Source of the DNA: Candidatus Shapirobacteria bacterium UBA4809
GTDB taxonomy: Bacteria > Patescibacteriota > Microgenomatia > UBA12405
Direction of reading: 5' to 3'
NCBI GenBank assembly: GCA_002402535.1
Contig: DHGB01000054.1
Coordinates: 1 to 10,236, forward strand
DNA: 10,236 nt
A program made the translations under genes and the position numbers. The notes under the pieces were generated by a model, which was not told the DNA's origin, searched no databases, and saw nothing but the letters and a program-made list of their open reading frames with translations. Positions 1-5,424 of this stretch are shown here, in pieces. The first letter of the stretch is position 1. The number at the start of each line of letters is the position of its first letter.

Positions 1-2
1 TG

Positions 3-76
3 TGGGCAATGATAGACTCGAACTATCGACCCCCGTCTTATCAGGACGGTGCTCTAACCAACTGAGCTAATTGCCC
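3..76 (-). tRNA. tRNA-Ile (anticodon GAT)
   Basis: A complete cloverleaf can be folded on the minus strand. The acceptor stem is GGGCAAT/ATTGCCC with discriminator A at position 3. The D arm is GCTC/GAGC, the anticodon stem is CCGTC/GACGG around loop CTGATAA (anticodon GAT at 40-42), and the T arm is GATAG-TTCGAGT-CTATC. This decodes the isoleucine codons ATC and ATT. The 3' end reads ACA rather than ACCA, so CCA is not encoded and must be added by a nucleotidyltransferase. It lies 19 bases downstream of the cohesin-like gene. Confidence 0.97.
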
Positions 77-89
77 TTATTTTCCAATT

Positions 90-98
90 AGTATATCA
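90..98 (-). promoter_or_regulatory. Extended -10 promoter for tRNA-Ile
   Basis: On the minus strand the sequence TGATATACT (98 to 90) matches an extended -10 element (TG, one base, TATACT). It overlaps the TGA stop codon of the upstream cohesin-like gene and lies 13 bases before the tRNA 5' end, leaving room for a short leader. No -35 box was identified. The tRNA may also be reached by read-through from the gene upstream. Confidence 0.5.
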
Positions 99-620
99 CA
101 GGAATTTTAGCTTAAAATCAGACAATTGAAAACTTTCTTCTGTGATTTTCTCTCCATCCCAGACCTCTATCGCCGGTGCCTTATCGGCCGAAATCGTTGT
201 TTCTCCTTTTTTCACTCCTTTTATTTTTAAAATACCCAAAACTACCTCCTCGTTAACCAGCATCTCCTTCTCTCCCTCACATCTCCCTTTTATTAATATT
301 TTTCCCAAATTTTCGTCAATTGTAGCCTCTACTCCACTATTAAAAATCTCTTTGTTGACCTCCACACTTATGATTTTTATTTCACCCGGTTTATAATTTA
401 AATTGAGCGAAAAACTGACTATCTTTCCTTTTTCATGCTTTGCCTTAATTTTTATTTCCTTTTCAGTCTCTACTAAAATATCATCCGGCACCTCAAATAA
501 TATCTGTTTCTCAGTTAAAGTTAAAATTCCTCCATTTTTAGGCACAAACCTATTGTTTACCCAGTAATATACCGCCATTGTTAAGAGCAATAGTCCAAGA
601 GCCAGTAGTACTTGTTTCAT
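96..620 (-). CDS. Membrane-anchored cohesin-like domain protein
   Basis: This 174-residue protein has an N-terminal hydrophobic segment (about residues 3-20) with no clear cleavage site, so it is probably a signal anchor with the rest outside the membrane. Residues about 38-155 have the beta-rich pattern of the cohesin/carbohydrate-binding fold: an early strand (EKEIKIKAK), a strand plus turn around SFSLNLNYKPGEIKIISVEV (69-88), and a late LGILKIKGVKKGETTIS strand pair (128-144). In classical systems cohesin domains bind dockerins or act as surface adhesion modules. No dockerin is visible here. The ATG at 620 is the first start after a good extended -10 element. The gene sits 21 bases downstream of the RimK-like gene 642-1577 in the same direction, so it may belong to the same unit. 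The fold assignment rests on pattern and hydrophobicity only; a generic immunoglobulin-like adhesion domain is the main alternative. Confidence 0.65.
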   Translation of the reverse strand: MKQVLLALGLLLLTMAVYYWVNNRFVPKNGGILTLTEKQILFEVPDDILVETEKEIKIKAKHEKGKIVSFSLNLNYKPGEIKIISVEVNKEIFNSGVEATIDENLGKILIKGRCEGEKEMLVNEEVVLGILKIKGVKKGETTISADKAPAIEVWDGEKITEESFQLSDFKLKFL

Positions 621-626
621 GGTTCT

Positions 627-635
627 ATTTTAGCA
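627..635 (-). promoter_or_regulatory. Extended -10 promoter for the cohesin-like gene
   Basis: TGCTAAAAT on the minus strand (635 to 627) is an extended -10 element. Only six bases (AGAACC) separate it from the ATG at 620, which would place the transcription start at or next to the A of the ATG and give a leaderless mRNA. No -35 box is apparent, as is often the case with extended -10 promoters. Confidence 0.5.
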
Positions 636-641
636 GTAAAC

Positions 642-1577
642 TCAGTTTTTATGGACTATCATTTCAACAATTTTTTTCGCCACATTTATCCCCGTTGCCT
701 TTTCAAAACCCTGAAACTGACATTGTCTGTTTACCTCTAAAATATAATTATCATAATCTTTTTCTATATATTTTTCAGAATTTAGATTTTTGGATTTAGG
801 ATTTTTCATAATATCTACCCCCCCATAGTCAAGACCACACACTTTTGCCACTTTTTCCGCCAAATCTCTCTCTTCTTCGCTCAAGTTCCACCTTTCCACC
901 TCACCCCCCAGTGAAAAATTACTCCTAAATTCCTCGCCCACCGCCGATCTTTTCATCCCCCCAATTGCTTTTCCATCCACAATGACCACTCTTATATCCC
1001 ATTTTGTCGGTAAATATTTTTGCCAAAGAAACATTCCCAGGTTTTTTTCATTAATTTTATTAACAAAATCTTCCATTTCTTTTTTATTTTCAAACTTTCT
1101 TACTGATTTTCCTTGATAACCCCTTTCATGTTTGGCAATAACTGGATACTCCCAGGCTTCCAATAAAATTTGCTCCCGAGTATAAAAAATTTTTGTCGGC
1201 ACTATCGGAATATTATTTTCTAAAAATACCCCATGCTGAGATATTTTCCCCATTCTCGTCCATCCCAAATATCCCCCAGCATTTACACAAAAAATTCCTC
1301 TTTCTCGCAAGATTCTTATTGCCAAATTTCTCGCCTCTGTATATTTTCCACTTTTTGTCCCCGCCACCCTAAACCATAATCCTAAAGTATTTCCCACCAT
1401 CAATTCCTCTCCTCTTACCATTACTCTAGATTCCACATCTTTAAGGTCAAAACTTAATTCCCGATACAGTGCCCGATTAACCTCAATTCCCTTCTTCCTC
1501 GCCTCCGCCACCAACCTATCCACTTCAAACTGGCTTTGTCTCGGCGACATCGTAAAAACTACAATTTTTCTGTTCAT
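642..1577 (-). CDS. RimK-like ATP-grasp ligase (copy 2)
   Basis: This 311-residue protein has the layout of the RimK family of ATP-grasp enzymes, which ligate an amino acid (glutamate in RimK) to a carboxyl group using ATP. The N-terminal preATP-grasp region (about 1-100) reads like RimK (VVFTMSPRQSQFEVDRLVAEA). The ATP-binding lysine region is YPVIAKHERGYQGKSV (144-159), followed by WDIRVVIVDGKAIGGMKR (193-210) and FRSNFSLGGEVE (217-228). The metal-binding positions are GGVDI (252-256) and ILEVN (279-283), and the RimK-like ending is KATGINV (293-299). The usual RimK N-x-SPGLEG loop is replaced by NRQCQFQG. I chose ATG 1577 because the RimK homology starts there and a -10 box lies just upstream. 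In-frame ATG 1631 and TTG 1661 would add 18 and 28 residues with no homology. Residues about 257-272 derive partly from a heptameric repeat. It lies downstream of, and is paralogous to, 1690-2622. The substrate is unknown. Confidence 0.88.
   Translation of the reverse strand: MNRKIVVFTMSPRQSQFEVDRLVAEARKKGIEVNRALYRELSFDLKDVESRVMVRGEELMVGNTLGLWFRVAGTKSGKYTEARNLAIRILRERGIFCVNAGGYLGWTRMGKISQHGVFLENNIPIVPTKIFYTREQILLEAWEYPVIAKHERGYQGKSVRKFENKKEMEDFVNKINEKNLGMFLWQKYLPTKWDIRVVIVDGKAIGGMKRSAVGEEFRSNFSLGGEVERWNLSEEERDLAEKVAKVCGLDYGGVDIMKNPKSKNLNSEKYIEKDYDNYILEVNRQCQFQGFEKATGINVAKKIVEMIVHKN
776..803. repeat. Degenerate heptanucleotide repeat inside a CDS
   Basis: On the plus strand four 7-base units run in a row: cagaatt, tagattt, ttggatt, taggatt. 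They lie inside the RimK-like gene 642-1577 and encode the KNPKSKNLNSEK stretch between the two metal-binding strands, where most relatives have a short loop. The paralogue 1690-2622 has a shorter segment at this place. A small repeat expansion or insertion tolerated in a loop is the likeliest explanation. Confidence 0.6.
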
Positions 1578-1584
1578 AATTTTA

Positions 1585-1590
1585 TTTATA
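1585..1590 (-). promoter_or_regulatory. -10 box upstream of RimK-like gene 642-1577
   Basis: TATAAA on the minus strand (1590 to 1585) lies seven bases before the ATG at 1577, which would start transcription at about the ATG (leaderless). A weak -35 candidate, TTACAA, lies 15 bases upstream of it. The 112-base gap 1578-1689 is very AT-rich and otherwise shows no gene, hairpin or T-tailed terminator, so read-through from 1690-2622 is also possible. Confidence 0.4.
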
Positions 1591-1689
1591 AAAATATCGA
1601 AAAATTTGTAATTATCTTTTTTTGTTGACATTGAACGTGGTAACACATTCACAGGAAACAAAAAAATGGTAATAAAAATTTTTCATCAA

Positions 1690-2622
1690 TTATTTTTTAA
1701 GCGAAACTAAATATTTAACAATCTCCATCGGTACATCAATTCCAGTTGCCTTCATAAAACCCTTAAATTGCGGGCCCTTATTTACTTCCCAAATTACCGG
1801 CTTTTTAAAATCATTATCCCTAAAGGCCACATCTACTCCCGCCACCGCCAGTCCGCAAACCCTTGCCGCTTTTACCGCTAGCTTTTTAATTTCCTCCGGC
1901 AAATTTGCCACCTCTACTGTCCCTCCGGCACTATAATTATTTCTAAATTCATTTTTAGCTGTTCTCGCTCTTTTCATCACTCCTAGGACTTTTTTTCCCA
2001 AAACTAAAATTCTAAAATCTCCCTCATTTTCAATGTATTCCTGGAGCATATATCTTCTTCCATCCTCCGTCTCACTTTTTCTTAAGTCTCTGACCAGCTT
2101 TTCGAGCTCCTCTAAATTGTTTGCCTTAAACACCCTCGTTCCCCTATCCCCACCGCTCCCTTTTATGATCACCGGCCATTTGTATGGGCGACCTTCATGG
2201 TCGCCCTTCATCACTTCATACAAATACCACAAAGAACCATAAATACTTTTCGGTACCTCAATTCCCGCCTCTTTTAATTTCAGCATTTGCCAAGCCTTAC
2301 ACGCATAGCTCGGCTTTCCGTATCTCACCAAAGGGTCTACCACAATTGGCCCATGCCCTTCCGAAGCTTTGGGCGAAGGAGGGTTTATACTATTAATAAT
2401 AAGATCTACCTCCTCCCAGTGTTTTCCCGTCGTCCTAAAAAACAACACATCATAGTCATTCGCGTCTTTTCCTCTTAGAGAAATTTTTCCCGTTTCCGTC
2501 TCAAAACAAACCTGGTTATATGACACCAAATCTAAATTTACCCCCATTTTTCTGGCCGCTTCTCGAACCAAAACCAAATGTTTACTAATTTTCCCTCCAA
2601 AAAATACTGCAATTTTAGTCAT
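1690..2622 (-). CDS. RimK-like ATP-grasp ligase (copy 1), with repeat-derived insertions
   Basis: This 310-residue ATP-grasp protein belongs to the RimK-like group of carboxylate-amine ligases. The preATP-grasp region covers about 1-95. ATP-binding elements are WPVIIKGSGGDRGTRVF (149-165, with lysine 154) and the acidic MLQEYIENEGDFRILVLG (192-209). FRNNYSAGGTVE (226-237), AGVDVAF (261-267) and WEVNKGPQFKGF (278-289) carry the nucleotide and metal ligands, and KATGIDV (291-297) is typical of RimK. The C-terminal half is clearly paralogous to 642-1577, including the unusual QF[QK]GF loop. Two loops hold peptides encoded by palindromic repeats: PPSPKASEG at 81-89 and KGDHEGRPY at 139-147. The ATG at 2622 follows the stop of 2628-4070 by five bases, which indicates an operon. 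There is no Shine-Dalgarno. ATP-grasp membership is secure; the substrate is not known. Confidence 0.9.
   Translation of the reverse strand: MTKIAVFFGGKISKHLVLVREAARKMGVNLDLVSYNQVCFETETGKISLRGKDANDYDVLFFRTTGKHWEEVDLIINSINPPSPKASEGHGPIVVDPLVRYGKPSYACKAWQMLKLKEAGIEVPKSIYGSLWYLYEVMKGDHEGRPYKWPVIIKGSGGDRGTRVFKANNLEELEKLVRDLRKSETEDGRRYMLQEYIENEGDFRILVLGKKVLGVMKRARTAKNEFRNNYSAGGTVEVANLPEEIKKLAVKAARVCGLAVAGVDVAFRDNDFKKPVIWEVNKGPQFKGFMKATGIDVPMEIVKYLVSLKK
2186..2206. repeat. Palindromic repeat (GGGCGACC type) inside a CDS
   Basis: Positions 2186-2193 (gggcgacc) and 2199-2206 (ggtcgccc) form a perfect 8-base stem with loop ttcat. On the minus strand it encodes GDHEGRP in the RimK-like protein. Peptides of the type GDH[EK]GRPY are a known signature of dispersed palindromic repeats translated in frame. 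It lies in the linker just before the ATP-binding strand, a position that could tolerate an insertion. Confidence 0.75.
2355..2383. repeat. Imperfect palindromic repeat inside a CDS
   Basis: The segment contains ccttc (2357-2361) and gaagg (2375-2379) as an outer stem around an imperfect ccgaag/ctttgg core. On the minus strand it encodes PPSPKASEG in the RimK-like protein, in a loop before the PIVVDPL strand. Such PSPKASEG peptides resemble products of dispersed repeats in CPR genomes. Its repetitive nature is recalled knowledge, since no second copy lies in this window. Confidence 0.6.
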
Positions 2623-2627
2623 ATTTT

Positions 2628-4070
2628 TTAATTTTTAATAAATTTATTTTTCCCCTCTTTCTTCAAAGAGGGGTTAGGGGTGATTTGGTTTTGTTTAGCC
2701 GAAATTAAAAATCCTTCTAAATCTTTTCTCCCGAGTAAAAATTTTGTTCTGAGTTTTTCCCTATCAGCTACATTGACCGCCGTCATCACCTTTTTTCCCT
2801 TCAGCCAAAAACTTACCCCAATTACCGGTCTATTCTTATGTTTACCCAGACTTGATTTATAATGTCGAAAATATAATATTTTTTCCGAGGACAGTAGTCC
2901 CAATTTTTCGGCCAAATTTCTATCAATTGAGCTTCTAAATGCTCCGGTATCTACCTTTGCTCGCACCTCTATCACTCGATGTTTTCCCTGTTTAATGATT
3001 GAACTTTTTTGTAATTCCGGCTTAAAACCCTTAGGAATTTTGAGCTTAATAATTTCTAGAGGTTGAATTGTTTTATCCTTTTCTTTTTCCGATACCTTAT
3101 CTGAAAATTTCTCTCCAAATAAATACTTGGCCAGAGCTATCCCGTGTTCATCGCTTCGGACTGTAATATCATCAATTTTTTCGATTCTACTTTTAAGTCC
3201 CGCCTTATTACAAAGCTGAATCGATAGGCCAGATCTGGCATTAACTTCGAGTATTTTTGGTCCATCTTCTTTATCAATCACCACATCTACTCCCACAAAG
3301 CCGAGACCCGGAATCGCTCCCTGACATTTTACAGCCGTCTCGAGTACCTCTTTCCAAAAAGGAATTTTTATTCCATTTACCTTAATCATCTTTTTTTTGC
3401 CAAAATCATATATTTTTCTAACTTCAACTCCCTTTCCCTCAATTCCAAAAGTGGTAATTCCACTCGCCAAGTCAATTCCGAGGCCATATGCCCCCTGTTG
3501 CAAATTAGCTTTTCCCCCACTCTTTTCAGTCGGAATCCGGAGCATGGCCATCACTGGCACCCGATTGTAAACAATTACCCTAATATCAGGTGTCCCTGAT
3601 TTTGTTAATGCCAAAAACTGCGGATGAATTTTAATTCTTTCTTCCACGATTACCCCATCCGCCGTTCCGTGAAGGCTATATTTCCCCGCCAGTATTTCGA
3701 GACAATGCCTCTTAATCTCTTCTAGACTAATCACTCTCCCATTCATCATTAAATAATTTATGCTTTCGGCTTTAGAATTTAGAATTTTTTTCCTGACTAT
3801 TAGTATCCCCTCTCCTCCATATCCCGACACCGGTTTAATCACAAAATTTCCTTCTAGCTTGCTCCACTCAAAATTTTCCATTTCTTCTCCATTTTTAAAT
3901 CTAGCTATCAGTTTAGGGACACTAATTCCCTCTTTTCCGAGTCTTCTCTTTGTTTTGTATTTATTGTCCGCAATCGCCCTTCCCTCAGCTGAATTTTTTC
4001 TTAAATACACCTTATTTCTCTCATTTTTAGTTAAAAACTGTCGATATTGTTTTAAATTTATTCCGAACAT
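2628..4070 (-). CDS. ATP-grasp ligase fused to RimB-like retropepsin (PF05618-type) domain
   Basis: This 480-residue protein joins two domains. Residues about 1-320 resemble the alpha-L-glutamate-ligase-like ATP-grasp family: FVIKPVSGYGGEGILIV (76-92) is the nucleotide-binding loop, PDIRVIVYNRVPVMAMLR (161-178) the central strands, and VGVDVVIDKEDGPKILEVN (259-277) and ARSGLSIQ carry the metal and phosphate ligands. After a charged linker (about 321-340), residues about 345-457 match the retropepsin-like domain annotated as ATP-dependent zinc protease (RimB): the catalytic VDTGAFRSSI (373-382), RPVIGVSFWLKGKKV (414-428) and LLGRKDLEGFLI (445-456). In gammaproteobacteria I know these as separate neighbouring genes together with a 7TM protein. 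The last 20 or so residues (TPNPSLKKEG) are encoded by a palindromic repeat. ATG 4070 has no Shine-Dalgarno. The gene lies downstream of the 7TM gene and five bases upstream of 1690-2622. Suggested role: ligating and trimming amino acids on an unknown peptide or protein. Confidence 0.85.
   Translation of the reverse strand: MFGINLKQYRQFLTKNERNKVYLRKNSAEGRAIADNKYKTKRRLGKEGISVPKLIARFKNGEEMENFEWSKLEGNFVIKPVSGYGGEGILIVRKKILNSKAESINYLMMNGRVISLEEIKRHCLEILAGKYSLHGTADGVIVEERIKIHPQFLALTKSGTPDIRVIVYNRVPVMAMLRIPTEKSGGKANLQQGAYGLGIDLASGITTFGIEGKGVEVRKIYDFGKKKMIKVNGIKIPFWKEVLETAVKCQGAIPGLGFVGVDVVIDKEDGPKILEVNARSGLSIQLCNKAGLKSRIEKIDDITVRSDEHGIALAKYLFGEKFSDKVSEKEKDKTIQPLEIIKLKIPKGFKPELQKSSIIKQGKHRVIEVRAKVDTGAFRSSIDRNLAEKLGLLSSEKILYFRHYKSSLGKHKNRPVIGVSFWLKGKKVMTAVNVADREKLRTKFLLGRKDLEGFLISAKQNQITPNPSLKKEGKNKFIKN
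2652..2683. repeat. Palindromic repeat (CCCCTCTTT type) at a gene 3' end
   Basis: cccctcttt (2652-2660) and aaagagggg (2665-2673) form a perfect 9-base stem with loop cttc, followed by ttaggggtga to 2683. It overlaps the 3' end of gene 2628-4070 and encodes TPNPSLKKEG near its C-terminus. NPSLKKEG-type tails are a familiar mark of this dispersed repeat. There is no T-run after the hairpin on the minus strand, so it does not look like an intrinsic terminator for the gene. Confidence 0.75.
3773..3786. repeat. Two-unit heptanucleotide repeat inside a CDS
   Basis: Two exact copies of tagaatt sit side by side, preceded by the similar ggcttta context. They encode the ILNSK stretch in a loop after the ATP-binding strand of gene 2628-4070. 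The same words (taggctt, tagaatt) occur at 4092-4105 next to a palindromic repeat, and the related heptamers at 776-803 encode KNLNSEK. Two units alone could be chance. Confidence 0.35.
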
Positions 4071-4106
4071 ATTTATATTTTTTCTAATTTTTAGGCTTTA
4101 GAATTT

Positions 4107-4136
4107 TCCGCCAGAGGCGGATCAGCCTCTGGCTGA
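4107..4136. repeat. Intergenic palindromic repeat (GCCAGAGGC type)
   Basis: gccagaggc (4110-4118) and gcctctggc (4125-4133) form a perfect 9-base stem with loop ggatca. Partly matching AT-rich flanks (gaatttt and gaagaattt) may extend it. It fills the 74-base gap between the 7TM gene and the ATP-grasp/protease gene. The sequence resembles a dispersed repeat common in CPR genomes. On the minus strand no T-run follows, so it more likely modulates mRNA stability than terminates transcription. Confidence 0.75.
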
Positions 4137-4144
4137 AGAATTTT

Positions 4145-4918
4145 TTATTTTAAACTTTTTTCTTTTTTTCTAATCGCTCCTTTAAATCTTTTTATCTCAG
4201 TCAATCTTATTCCCCCATATCTTCCAACTAAAACGTTAATTACCACCACGATTAAAATTACTATTTCTGCTCTTTTTAGGACCATTCCTTCAATTCCCTC
4301 TACCCCCATGATCATTGCCCCTACCACTGCCAGCACTAGTGTCCCCGCCGTCAAGCTCACTGCCTCTTTTTTGCTCTTTATCAGCTGAGTTCTGGCAAAT
4401 TCTTCCGTCAGTAAGATCATAAAGAGGATTGGAAAAATAGAAATCTTACTAACATCAACTATTTTAATAAAAGAAGTCAGGACCATCACTCCAAAGGTGC
4501 CCAGACTCACAAATAAAAGCGTGATCGATCTAGCCGGCCAAAAATGTAACTTTAGTTTTTTGACCAAAAGATTACTCAGTAAAGTAATTACCAGTATTAC
4601 CAAAAAAAGTATAAGTCCACTCCCTACTCCTGTTGCCAATAGAGCGACCGCCATCATTGTTGGCATAAAAATTCCATAACCCGAAAACCCAATCACATAG
4701 TGAATCACCGAAACAAGAGTCGCCACTAAGGGTAAAAGCAATAGCAGGGCCACTGTATTTTCCGGCACTCCTTTACTCACGGCCTCTGAAATTAAATAGC
4801 TAATTCCATTCCAAAACTTAAAAACCACCATCCCTCCCGTCTCCACTCCTTCCTGAGCGTTTACCGCTCCCGCATTTATAAACAGCCACGCCAAAAATAA
4901 AAGGGTAATTTTTCTCAT
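4145..4918 (-). CDS. 7TM membrane protein of the transglutaminase-associated family (PF14402-like)
   Basis: This 257-residue protein begins with a likely signal peptide ending at AVNA-QE (residue 21), a short exported segment, and then about six or seven hydrophobic helices near 55-76, 80-95, 97-119, 130-150, 158-172, 187-206 and 217-234. The segment IGFSGYGIFMPTMMAVALL (76-94) and the charged LLVKKLKLHFWPARSITLL (117-135) match the 7TM module normally fused to an inactive transglutaminase domain, found beside glutamate-ligase-like ATP-grasp and RimB-like protease genes. Here the transglutaminase part is absent; only about 30 residues lie between signal peptide and first helix. The C-terminus (242-257) is basic and probably cytoplasmic. 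It is the first gene of the minus-strand cluster and likely the membrane partner of the ligases. The family call rests on remembered motifs and topology. Confidence 0.75.
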   Translation of the reverse strand: MRKITLLFLAWLFINAGAVNAQEGVETGGMVVFKFWNGISYLISEAVSKGVPENTVALLLLLPLVATLVSVIHYVIGFSGYGIFMPTMMAVALLATGVGSGLILFLVILVITLLSNLLVKKLKLHFWPARSITLLFVSLGTFGVMVLTSFIKIVDVSKISIFPILFMILLTEEFARTQLIKSKKEAVSLTAGTLVLAVVGAMIMGVEGIEGMVLKRAEIVILIVVVINVLVGRYGGIRLTEIKRFKGAIRKKEKSLK

Positions 4919-4940
4919 ATTTTAGGTTAATTAATAATTA

Positions 4941-5038
4941 ATTGAAGATTGAAGATTGAAGATTGAAGATTGTAGATTGTAGATTGTAGATTGTAGATTG
5001 TAGATTGATAATTGTAGATTGAAGATTGAAGATTGATT
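4941..5038. repeat. Heptanucleotide tandem repeat, 14 units
   Basis: Fourteen consecutive 7-base units fill most of the 179-base divergent intergenic region: four attgaag, five attgtag, one attgata, one attgtag, two attgaag and a terminal attgatt. There are no spacers, so it is not a CRISPR array. On the minus strand each attgtag reads CTACAAT and so contains the -10-like hexamer TACAAT six times, pointing towards the 7TM gene. The rest of the region (4919-4940 and 5039-5097) is AT-rich and holds only the promoter at 5078-5083. Confidence 0.97.
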
Positions 5039-5077
5039 TCGTGGCGTATTATAACACCATTTTATCCCTATATATTG

Positions 5078-5083
5078 TATAAT
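5078..5083 (+). promoter_or_regulatory. -10 box of the pilin-like operon
   Basis: A perfect TATAAT lies 14 bases upstream of the ATG at 5098, which leaves a leader of about 7 bases or less. No good -35 box is seen at 17 bases upstream. It is the only strong -10 sequence before the five-gene pilin-like unit. Confidence 0.6.
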
Positions 5084-5097
5084 CTTCTTATTAATTT

Positions 5098-5421
5098 ATG
5101 ATGAACATATTACTGGCCGAAGTCAATATTAAAGACACTCCTTTAGGTACTGGTAACAATCTTGGTAATGTCTATACAACTCCCGCTAGTTTAATTACTG
5201 TTATAGTCAGAAATAGCCTAACTGTCGCTGGAATTATTCTCCTCGTTCTTCTTATTGCTGGCGGTTTTATGATGATTGCCAGCGCCGGCTCCGGTGATCA
5301 AAAAAAAGCTGCAACCTCCAAAACCATGATTACCGACGCTGCTATTGGCTTCTTGGTAATTTTTCTCAGTTACTTTATAATTCAAATTGTAGAAGTTATT
5401 ACAGGAGTAGATATTCTATAA
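5098..5421 (+). CDS. VirB2/TrbC-like T4SS pilin homologue 1
   Basis: This 107-residue protein has two transmembrane helices (about 40-62 and 80-102) separated by a short polar loop, GSGDQKKAATSK (64-75), which carries the G-D-x-K-K signature shared with the next five genes. This is the layout of VirB2/TrbC-like pilins, small inner-membrane proteins that are assembled into a conjugative pilus or secretion channel. The N-terminal 35 or so residues are polar with no obvious cleavable signal. ATG 5098 is followed at once by a second ATG (5101), and either may be used. It is the first gene of the plus-strand unit, and the next gene starts three bases after its stop. Confidence 0.75.
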   Translation: MMNILLAEVNIKDTPLGTGNNLGNVYTTPASLITVIVRNSLTVAGIILLVLLIAGGFMMIASAGSGDQKKAATSKTMITDAAIGFLVIFLSYFIIQIVEVITGVDIL

Positions 5422-5424
5422 ACT

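Noticed and set aside
578..799. Plus-strand open frames over the minus-strand ligase and cohesin-like genes
   Set aside because: Their low-complexity Ser/Phe/Pro/Leu-rich translations are the expected shadows of purine-rich coding on the other strand.
1578..1661. Longer start (TTG 1661 or ATG 1631) for the RimK-like gene 642-1577
   Set aside because: The added residues do not resemble the RimK N-terminus, neither start has a ribosome-binding motif, and a -10 box lies directly before ATG 1577.
2628..2690. Novel C-terminal domain on the ATP-grasp/retropepsin protein
   Set aside because: The TPNPSLKKEG tail is encoded by a palindromic DNA repeat, so it is an acquired extension rather than a domain.
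4107..4136. Intrinsic terminator after the 7TM gene
   Set aside because: The hairpin is strong, but on the minus strand no T-run follows, and similar palindromes in the window lie inside coding regions, which fits a dispersed repeat better.
4941..5038. CRISPR-like array in the divergent intergenic region
   Set aside because: The units are seven bases long and contiguous without spacers, so this is a simple tandem repeat. There are no cas genes nearby.
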